DNA from: UBA8950 sp034411635
GTDB taxonomy: Bacteria; Chloroflexota; Anaerolineae; Anaerolineales; Villigracilaceae
DNA length: 11,619 nt
Assembly (NCBI GenBank): GCA_034411635.1
Contig: DAOUML010000138.1
Span: 1 to 11,619 of the forward strand
Direction of reading: 5' to 3'
This document shows, one piece after another, positions 5,919-11,619 of this stretch; position 1 is the stretch's first letter; every line of letters starts with the position of its first letter. The notes below the pieces were generated by a model. That model was not told the origin of the DNA, made no database searches, and saw nothing but the letters and a program-made list of their open reading frames with translations. A program made the translations under genes and the position numbers.

Positions 5919-8492
5919 TCATTCAATCTCAATATCAAACTCACCCAGCGCCAGGGTGGGGGCTTCGCCGATTTCGATGGCGTAGCGCAGGCGGTGGCGC
6001 AGGACGATTTGCATGAATTTTAACGCCCGTTTGGCGCGTTCTGAAAATTCATCGTGTTCGAGCATGGATTTAAGCAGGGCCATGATTTCAACCTGCATGG
6101 CAGAAAATGGCTGCTCGGACTGAAAATCGAGGGCTCGCAAATCCCAAAAGGTGAGTTGCGAAGCACTGCTGGCGAGCAGTTGCGAGCCGACGGCCATGAA
6201 CGATTGGTCGGGCGAGATATGGACGGAAGTGGCCTGCCCGCCCGGAACCATGAGACTGCCCAGAAGTTGACGCGTGGCGATGGAAAAGAAACGAATCTCG
6301 CCGCCGCTGCCCACCGTCAACAGGACGCCGTAGCGTTTGAGGCTCTCGACGCCTTCGACGCGCTCTTTGACGGGGTAGGTGGTCAGGGGCGTTTTTTCGG
6401 AGCGTAATAGGGCCATCTCGCGGCCACCAGACCCGGTGGTTTTTCTTGCCTTTTCAAGCGGATAGACCAACACCTGCCCCGAATGCGTCCCGGCAAAGAC
6501 CTGGCTGGCGTTGGGCGAAAAATCAGCGCTGCGCAAGACTGGTTTCAAACTTCCCCAGCCGATATGATTCAAATCGGACAGAGAGAGCAGCGCCAAGCCA
6601 CTGCGCAGGTAGAGAATTTTTTCGTGTTCAGGCGAGACGCGCAAGCCGCGCGCCCAATCGGGCATGTTCTGGCGGCTCAAGAGGGTGCGTCGGGTTTGTA
6701 AATCCCAAAGAATCAGTTGCGAATCGCGCCCAGCGGAGAGCAGCCGTCCGCCGCCGGCCGGGGCCAGGGCGGTCACTGCGCTGTTGTGTTGACCGAGCAC
6801 GAAGGCGTCTTTTTCGCGGTAATCGGGCGGGTAAACGTGGAGGTTGCAGGAAGCGCTGGTATTGGTGCGCTCGGAACAGGCCAGCCAGCCCTCGTCGCAA
6901 AAAGCGACCTGCCCAATCGAGCGGTTGAAGTTGCCCAGCACGGCGGCGCGTTGGGCGGTCTGGTAATCCCATAAAACGACCTTGCGCTGCCCGGTGCCGA
7001 CGGCAATCAGCGGCGCGGATGGCGCGAAACTGACATCGTTAATCCGGCCTGGCACGCGCGCGCTGGCTTGCAGGAGCGCCAGCGGAAAGAGCGATTGCAT
7101 TTCGGCGGTCTCGCTGGGCAGCCCGGCGGCAATCAGCGCGCCCAGGTCGGCGAGGATATTGCGTTCTTCGGGGTCATCCGGCTGCCAGCCGGATTGCGTC
7201 AACTGCGTGATGACCTGCACGCTGATACGGTAGGGCGCTTCGGCGGCCAGTTTCCACAGGGCGGGCCAATCGCGGTTGGCGGACAGGGTTTGGGCCAGCA
7301 CTTCGGCTTCGGCGCTGTTCAGGCTGGTTTTGTGGGTCGAAACACCGTCCCCGGCCAGGATGGGCAGGAAGTCGACCCGTCCGCTGGCGCGCACTTTTTC
7401 GCGGATGCGCTCGCGCAGAGATGAATCGGCGGCGAGATAGGCGCGGTGCATGAGGGAACGGTCAAAGTCGAGGGCGTCGTAGCGCTGCCATTCTGCGCAC
7501 AGGAACAGGAAAAGGGCGCGATTCCGCTCCTCTTGGGGCAAATATCCTTTTTGCAGGGCAATTTCTTGCGCAAGCGGGTTTTGCCGGGCGATGACCAGTT
7601 GACAGAGGGCTTCGCGGGCTTCTACGCTTTCAAGGGTTTCGAGCAAGCGGCGGGCAAAGGCGGCAATTTGGGCATTCTTATCGTGACCGGCCTGAACGAG
7701 CGCGGCCACCCATTCGGGCTTGAGTTTGGCGAAGCGTTTTTCGTCGGCTTGCAAGAGGGTGGTCAGTACCGTCAGTTCGGTCGGTTCGCTGGCAACCCAC
7801 GCCTGGCGCGCAATCAATTTCTCCAATTCGGGATGACGCGAGGCGGCCCAAATCTGGCAGACGGCATTGACCGAGTCGCGGCTGCGGTGCGCGGCGAGCA
7901 TTTGCAGGGCCAGGGCGCGGATTTCCGGTTCGGGGTGGTCGCTGACGGCCTGGGCCAACAGGGACGCGGATTCGTCAAAATCGGCCTGGCCCAGGCGGCG
8001 GACGATGGCGCGGCGGGTAAAATCACTTGTCAGCGGGGCGGTGGTGTAGAGCAGGGAACGGGCTGAATCGGTTGGAAAGCGGAATTTGCCGGTTGGGAAG
8101 CGCGCCGCCCAGGGCGGTTCGAGCAAACTGGCGAGGAAGTAGCGGAAGAAGATGTAGGCCAACCCGGTCAGGGGCAGGATGGCGAACAAGCCAAAGGCCA
8201 GGACAAGCATGGAGAGCAGGTCCCCGTTCAGGGTCAGGCTGGCGGACATCCACCCGAAAATGGAGAGAGCGGCCAGTAAAACGGAACCGGTGAACAGGAA
8301 GATGACGCGTCGGTAAAAGGTGTCGCCCGCGCCAGCCCACATCCAGAGGGCGAAAAAGCCGGGCAGGGTGATGCAGAATGAGAGGGGGAAATCATCGCCC
8401 AGCAAAACCGCGAAGAGCAGGCTGGCGGCCAGGGTGAAGAAAGTGGCGCTGAAAAGGGAAAGCCAGGCGCGCAGGGGGGCGTAGGACGGCAT
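5919..8492 (-). CDS. Membrane-anchored HEAT-like / WD40 beta-propeller protein
   Basis: An 857-residue protein in three parts. Residues 10-122 are strongly hydrophobic with about four membrane segments (near 12-32, 36-54, 62-82 and 91-121). Residues about 155-475 are alpha-helical and repeat-like, resembling HEAT/ARM repeats (for example 172-202 and 270-300). Residues about 482-785 look like a WD40 propeller: blades with WD or related ends at VVLWDY (505-510), HNSAVTALAP...LILWDLQT (569-600), a DFSPNASQVFAGTHSG stretch (657-672), GSGGEIRFFSI (728-738) and VHISPDQSFMAVGS...LTFWDLRA (757-787). A helical tail rich in K, R, E and L follows (797-838). No enzymatic motif was found, so it is probably a scaffold holding the AAA+ and chaperone partners at the membrane (inference). 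It starts 6 bases after the AAA+ stop with no obvious Shine-Dalgarno, suggesting coupled translation. Confidence 0.85.
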   Translation of the reverse strand: MPSYAPLRAWLSLFSATFFTLAASLLFAVLLGDDFPLSFCITLPGFFALWMWAGAGDTFYRRVIFLFTGSVLLAALSIFGWMSASLTLNGDLLSMLVLAFGLFAILPLTGLAYIFFRYFLASLLEPPWAARFPTGKFRFPTDSARSLLYTTAPLTSDFTRRAIVRRLGQADFDESASLLAQAVSDHPEPEIRALALQMLAAHRSRDSVNAVCQIWAASRHPELEKLIARQAWVASEPTELTVLTTLLQADEKRFAKLKPEWVAALVQAGHDKNAQIAAFARRLLETLESVEAREALCQLVIARQNPLAQEIALQKGYLPQEERNRALFLFLCAEWQRYDALDFDRSLMHRAYLAADSSLRERIREKVRASGRVDFLPILAGDGVSTHKTSLNSAEAEVLAQTLSANRDWPALWKLAAEAPYRISVQVITQLTQSGWQPDDPEERNILADLGALIAAGLPSETAEMQSLFPLALLQASARVPGRINDVSFAPSAPLIAVGTGQRKVVLWDYQTAQRAAVLGNFNRSIGQVAFCDEGWLACSERTNTSASCNLHVYPPDYREKDAFVLGQHNSAVTALAPAGGGRLLSAGRDSQLILWDLQTRRTLLSRQNMPDWARGLRVSPEHEKILYLRSGLALLSLSDLNHIGWGSLKPVLRSADFSPNASQVFAGTHSGQVLVYPLEKARKTTGSGGREMALLRSEKTPLTTYPVKERVEGVESLKRYGVLLTVGSGGEIRFFSIATRQLLGSLMVPGGQATSVHISPDQSFMAVGSQLLASSASQLTFWDLRALDFQSEQPFSAMQVEIMALLKSMLEHDEFSERAKRALKFMQIVLRHRLRYAIEIGEAPTLALGEFDIEIE

Positions 8493-8498
8493 GGGCGG

Positions 8499-10022
8499 TT
8501 AGCGTTTGATTTCGAGTTGCAGGGGGACGAATTCCTGCTCGGCTTCGATGATTTCCTGGAAGGAGGCCGATTGGGCGCGGCCTTCGCGCAGCCAATCGCG
8601 CAGGGATTGGATGGTTTCGCGCTGCGAGACCGAAAGCGGCACCTGGCGTTTGAGGGCTGTGGCGATGTCGTCGCTGTTGAATTCGCGTTCCTGGTTGAAG
8701 CCGACGTACATGGCTTCGATGACGGCCTGTTCGATTTCCGCGCCGACGTATCCGGCGGCCAGTTGGGCCAGGCGCGGCAGGTCGAAATCCTGGGGCAGGC
8801 GGTTGCGTTTGCGCAGGTGGACGTTGAAGATTTCTTCGCGTTCTTTTTGGGTGGGCAGGTCGAGGAAGAAGATTTCGTCGAAGCGGCCTTTGCGCAAGAG
8901 TTCGGGGGGCAGTTTGGAGATGTCGTTGGCGGTGGCAACCACGAAGCAGGCGGCGCTTTTTTCCTGCATCCAGGTCAGGATGGTGCCGAAGACGCGCGTG
9001 CTGGTGCCGCTGTCCTGGCCGCCGTGCGAGAGTCCTTTTTCGATTTCGTCAATCCAGACCACGCAGGGGGCGACCGTTTCAGCCAGGCGCAGGGCGCGGC
9101 GGGCGCGCTCCTCCGATTCGCCGACCAGGCTGCCGAATAATGCGCCGACATCCAACCGCAGCAGGGGCAAACGCCACAGGTTGCCAATCATTTTGGCGGT
9201 CAGGCTTTTGCCGGTTCCGGGAATGCCAATCAGGGCCACGCCTTTGGGGGCGGGCAGGCCGTATTCGCGGGCTTCGTGGGTGAAGGCGCGTTCGCGCAGG
9301 CGCAGCCAGTCTTTGAGAATGCCCAGGCCGCCCACGTCGTTGGGGGTTTCGGTGACGGAATAAAACTCAAGCGCTTCGCTGGCGCGGATGATTTGCTTCT
9401 TTTCCTGCGTCACCAGGTCGATGTCTTCGTCGGTCAGTTCGCCGTCGCGGACGATGGCTTTGGCAAAGGTGCGCTGGGCCTGGGCCATCGTCAGCCCCAT
9501 GGCGGCCTGGATGAGTTTGTCGCGCCCCAGCGCCGTCAGGCTGACCTTGACGCCGGGGGTTTTGGTCAGGTTTGCCAGCACGCCTTCGAGTTCGGGCGCG
9601 CCAGCGGTGGGGAAGTCCATGACGACGGTTTCGTCTTTGATTTCGTCGGGGATTTTGGCGGAGGGCAGCGTAACGAGAATTGTCTTGCGGGTGAATTTGA
9701 GCCGCTGGGCCAGGTTGCGCAGTTTGCGTTTGACGCGCGGCTCGTTCCAGAACTCGTGGAAGTCTTTGAGGACGAAAAGCGCGTTCTCTGCGGATTTCTC
9801 GACCTGCTCCAGCGCGGTCAGCGGATCGCGGGCGGTGGGCGGGGCGGCGCTGCCCGCCAGGGTGACGAAGCCGTCGGCGGCGTCCCAGGCGAAACAGTTC
9901 CGCGCCGATTGCTCGCAGACCGCCCGCACCGCTTCGATGGCGCGTTCCTCCTCGCTGGTGACGAGTCCGATCAGGGTAAAGCGAGCGCGCAGGTAAATAT
10001 CGAGTTGTTCGGAAAATTTCAT
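8499..10022 (-). CDS. Ycf46-like AAA+ ATPase
   Basis: A 507-residue AAA+ protein of the Ycf46 type. Residues 1-215 are the family N-terminal region (LRARFTLIGLVTSEEERAIE, ALFVLKDFHEFW, and EKKQIIRASEALEFYS), which looks like a degenerate P-loop-related fold without Walker A. The AAA core runs from about 228 to 455: Walker A GIPGTGKS (266-273), a pore-loop region FGSLVGESEERAR (296-308), Walker B VVWIDEIEK (321-329), sensor-1 ATAN (363-366), arginine-finger region LLRKGRFDEI (375-384), and sensor-2 GAEIEQA (427-433). At the pore-loop-1 aromatic position there is leucine (L299). The helical tail may bind partners. Ycf46 in cyanobacteria has been linked to inorganic-carbon use or photosynthesis (from memory), but this host shows no sign of phototrophy in the window. 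GGAGG (complement of 10030-10034) lies 7 bases before the ATG. It is the first gene of the seven-gene minus-strand cluster. Confidence 0.92.
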   Translation of the reverse strand: MKFSEQLDIYLRARFTLIGLVTSEEERAIEAVRAVCEQSARNCFAWDAADGFVTLAGSAAPPTARDPLTALEQVEKSAENALFVLKDFHEFWNEPRVKRKLRNLAQRLKFTRKTILVTLPSAKIPDEIKDETVVMDFPTAGAPELEGVLANLTKTPGVKVSLTALGRDKLIQAAMGLTMAQAQRTFAKAIVRDGELTDEDIDLVTQEKKQIIRASEALEFYSVTETPNDVGGLGILKDWLRLRERAFTHEAREYGLPAPKGVALIGIPGTGKSLTAKMIGNLWRLPLLRLDVGALFGSLVGESEERARRALRLAETVAPCVVWIDEIEKGLSHGGQDSGTSTRVFGTILTWMQEKSAACFVVATANDISKLPPELLRKGRFDEIFFLDLPTQKEREEIFNVHLRKRNRLPQDFDLPRLAQLAAGYVGAEIEQAVIEAMYVGFNQEREFNSDDIATALKRQVPLSVSQRETIQSLRDWLREGRAQSASFQEIIEAEQEFVPLQLEIKR

Positions 10023-10053
10023 GGACGGGCCTCCGTTTGACTGTGGTTTGGCA

Positions 10054-10062
10054 ATGATACCA
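10054..10062 (-). promoter_or_regulatory. Putative extended -10 for the AAA+/chaperone cluster
   Basis: The minus strand reads TGGTATCAT: TGn followed by TATCAT, one base from TATAAT. No good -35 hexamer is found upstream. A start about 7 bases downstream (near 10047) would leave a leader of about 25 bases carrying the GGAGG site. Confidence 0.4.
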
Positions 10063-10078
10063 AATTAAATGAGATTCA

Positions 10079-10092
10079 CCGCCTGAAGGCGG
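10079..10092. repeat. Short GC hairpin CCGCCT-GA-AGGCGG
   Basis: Six-base arms around GA, flanked outside by AAATTA and TAATTT arms that could extend the structure. It resembles the core of small dispersed palindromes containing GCCTGAAGGC (recollection). It sits upstream of both candidate promoters. Confidence 0.45.
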
Positions 10093-10169
10093 CTCCACCT
10101 AATTTAACCCAATCTGAAATTGAGAATTGCGATAGGCCACGGCAATTCCTTTTCTTCCTTCCCACTTGC

Positions 10170-10178
10170 TGGTATCAT
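10170..10178 (+). promoter_or_regulatory. Putative extended -10 for the PIG-L/Nudix pair
   Basis: TGGTATCAT, identical to the minus-strand site at 10054-10062 but facing the other way. Predicted transcription start near 10185, about 25 bases before the ATG at 10210. No clear -35. Confidence 0.35.
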
Positions 10179-10209
10179 CACCTTCATTCCCCTCTGTCAC
10201 GGAACTGCT

Positions 10210-10983
10210 ATGGATACCTCAACCAAAACTTCTTATACTCAGTCTGATACTATGCGCTGGATTTATATCTCCCCCCACTTTGATGATGCGGTGCTTTCAT
10301 GCGGCGGTTTAATCTGGGAGCAAACCCGCACCGGCATTCCAGTAGAAATCTGGACAATTTTCGCCGGCACTCCGCCCGCCGGGCCCATGTCGCCGTTTAC
10401 CCAGGCCATGCACGAATCCTGGAAAACCGGCACGCCCGAAGAAACGGTTGCCCTGCGGCGCATCGAAGACCAGAACGCTTGCCGAAGGGTGGGTGGGCTG
10501 GCGGTTCATTTCCCTGTGCCAGATTGTATTTACCGGCGCAGCAATACCGGTTCGCTATTATACGGACAGGGCATTTTCGGCGGGCTGAATCCACGCGATG
10601 CGGCAGTGATCGACGATGTGACCAATCTGCTTGCCAGCCGCTTGAATCAGTATGATGTGCTGGTGGGGCCGCTGGGCATTGGCGCGCATGTTGACCATAT
10701 CATTGCGCGCGCCGCGCTCGAACGGCTCAACCGTCCGCTCTGGTATTATGCCGATATTCCCTACTTCTTCCGCGAACCGGAGAGCCTGCCCGAAAAGACG
10801 ATTGGGCTGACAGAAAAGAATTTTTACGTTTCAAAAGAGGGGTTGCAAGCATGGCAGGAAAGCATCGCCGCGCACAAATCACAAATCAGCATGTTGTTTG
10901 AGGATGACGCCGATATGCGTCAGAAAATGCGCGATTACGCCCAGCAGTTTGACGGGTTGCGTCTGTGGGAACGAACGGGGTAA
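10210..10983 (+). CDS. PIG-L/LmbE-family deacetylase
   Basis: A 257-residue protein of the PIG-L/LmbE family, zinc-dependent enzymes that typically remove acetyl groups from N-acetylglucosamine-type sugar conjugates. The N-terminal metal-site motif is YISPHFDDAVLSCGG (19-33; H23, D25, D26) and the second is GIGAHVDH (156-163; H160, D162, H163), matching the usual arrangement. The ATG at 10210 is preferred: it has a weak GGA about 8 bases upstream and lies downstream of the -10-like site. Two alternatives are the ATG at 10252, directly before the conserved RWIYISPH and lacking any Shine-Dalgarno, and the ATG at 10120, which would precede the promoter. No signal peptide is seen. The Nudix gene begins 12 bases after its stop, so the two form a probable operon. 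The substrate cannot be told from sequence. Confidence 0.88.
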   Translation: MDTSTKTSYTQSDTMRWIYISPHFDDAVLSCGGLIWEQTRTGIPVEIWTIFAGTPPAGPMSPFTQAMHESWKTGTPEETVALRRIEDQNACRRVGGLAVHFPVPDCIYRRSNTGSLLYGQGIFGGLNPRDAAVIDDVTNLLASRLNQYDVLVGPLGIGAHVDHIIARAALERLNRPLWYYADIPYFFREPESLPEKTIGLTEKNFYVSKEGLQAWQESIAAHKSQISMLFEDDADMRQKMRDYAQQFDGLRLWERTG

Positions 10984-10995
10984 TATTTTTGTGGC

Positions 10996-11619
10996 ATGAC
11001 AACCCAGATTCCCGATTGGCTCGGCCTGGCCCGCGAACTTTACACCCTTTCGCAGGCCGGGCTGGCCTACACCAAAAATGAATTCGACCTCGAACGCTAC
11101 CGCCGCTTGCAGGCAATCATCGCCGAAATTATTGCCGCCCAAGCAGGGCTGAAAAAAGAAGCCATTTTGGAAAGTTTCAGTCTTCAGCATGGCTACCCGA
11201 CTCCAAAAGTGGATGTGCGCGGCGCGGTGGTGCGTGATGGCAAAATCCTGCTCGTGCAGGAAGTGACCGATGGTTGCTGGTCGCTGCCCGGCGGCTGGGC
11301 CGACCTGGGCGAATCGCCGCGCGAAATGGTCGAGCGGGAAGTGTTTGAAGAAAGCGGACTAACCGTGCAGGCGGTTAAAGTAATTGGGGTTTATGATGCC
11401 TGCCGTTTTGAGCCGCTTGAATTCTGGCACGCTTACAAAATCGTCTTTCTCTGTGAAATTTTGGGCGGCGAACCAACCCCCAGCATGGAAACCCCCGCCG
11501 TCGATTTTTTCTGCCCTGAAAATTTGCCCCCACTCTCCAAAAACCGCACCACCCAGCCCATCATCGCAGAAATCTTCGCCCATCTCGCCGACCCCAATCG
11601 GCTGACATATTTCGATTAA
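10996..11619 (+). CDS. Nudix hydrolase with N-terminal helical NUDIX_N_2-like domain
   Basis: A 207-residue Nudix hydrolase, which cleaves nucleoside diphosphates linked to another group using Mg2+ or Mn2+. The Nudix box is complete at 100-122 (G100, E106, R114-E115, E118-E119, G121). The preceding strand VDVRGAVVRDGKILLVQE (72-89) and WSLPGGW (95-101) are typical. Residues 1-65 are helical (LARELYTLSQAGLAYT) and match the short domain found before the Nudix fold in the ADP-ribose/nucleotide-sugar group, so a nucleotide-sugar or ADP-ribose-like substrate is likely but not shown. The gene starts 12 bases after the PIG-L stop without a clear Shine-Dalgarno. The stop codon TAA is the last three bases of the window, so the gene is complete. 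Confidence 0.92.
   Translation: MTTQIPDWLGLARELYTLSQAGLAYTKNEFDLERYRRLQAIIAEIIAAQAGLKKEAILESFSLQHGYPTPKVDVRGAVVRDGKILLVQEVTDGCWSLPGGWADLGESPREMVEREVFEESGLTVQAVKVIGVYDACRFEPLEFWHAYKIVFLCEILGGEPTPSMETPAVDFFCPENLPPLSKNRTTQPIIAEIFAHLADPNRLTYFD

Larger units (their letters stand above)
10023..10209. other. Divergent intergenic region between AAA+ and PIG-L genes
   Basis: No gene is seen in these 187 bases. It holds the AAA+ Shine-Dalgarno (10030-10034), two outward-facing extended -10-like sites (10054-10062 minus, 10170-10178 plus), and a short hairpin element between them (10079-10092) flanked by AAATTA (10062-10067) and TAATTT (10100-10105). Confidence 0.6.

Overview
The window looks like a chromosomal segment of a bacterium of roughly 57% GC, most likely a Chloroflexota (Anaerolineae-type) genome. 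That lineage call is an inference from three things: the Ycf46/Ycf35-like gene set, the style of the dispersed G/C-rich palindromes, and the mix of neighbouring families. No rRNA, tRNA, CRISPR array, transposase or phage gene was seen. No gene-free stretch exceeds 190 bases.

Layout. (1) 2-2211, plus strand: an oligopeptide/dipeptide ABC transporter ATPase followed by a C45-family (acyl-CoA:6-APA acyltransferase-like) Ntn hydrolase. (2) 2222-10022, minus strand: seven co-directional genes, in transcription order a Ycf46-like AAA+ ATPase, a membrane-anchored HEAT-like/WD40 protein, a GrpE-like protein, a short Hsp70, a DUF1257 (Ycf35-like) protein, a DUF2997 protein, and a small radical SAM protein of the activase type. 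(3) 10210-11619, plus strand: a PIG-L/LmbE-type deacetylase and a Nudix hydrolase, divergent from the seven-gene cluster.

The minus-strand cluster is the notable part. It joins an AAA+ remodelling ATPase, an Hsp70 with its own exchange-factor-like partner, a beta-propeller scaffold fixed in the membrane, two small proteins of unknown function and a radical SAM enzyme. The genes are tightly packed: a 6-base gap, a 4-base ATGA overlap and an 8-base overlap. A plausible reading is a membrane-linked chaperone/AAA+ machine that handles or activates a protein partner, with the radical SAM enzyme making a modification. The substrate is not evident from the sequence.

Non-coding DNA inside the cluster carries structure: two copies of one double-hairpin palindrome (3632-3726 and 5821-5913), each just downstream of a stop codon and together bracketing the GrpE-Hsp70 pair; a perfect 17-bp inverted repeat (3079-3137); and an 18-bp perfect hairpin (2230-2268) at the convergent junction, lying inside the end of the radical SAM gene. 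The divergent region 10023-10209 contains the same extended -10-like 9-mer on both strands, facing outward.
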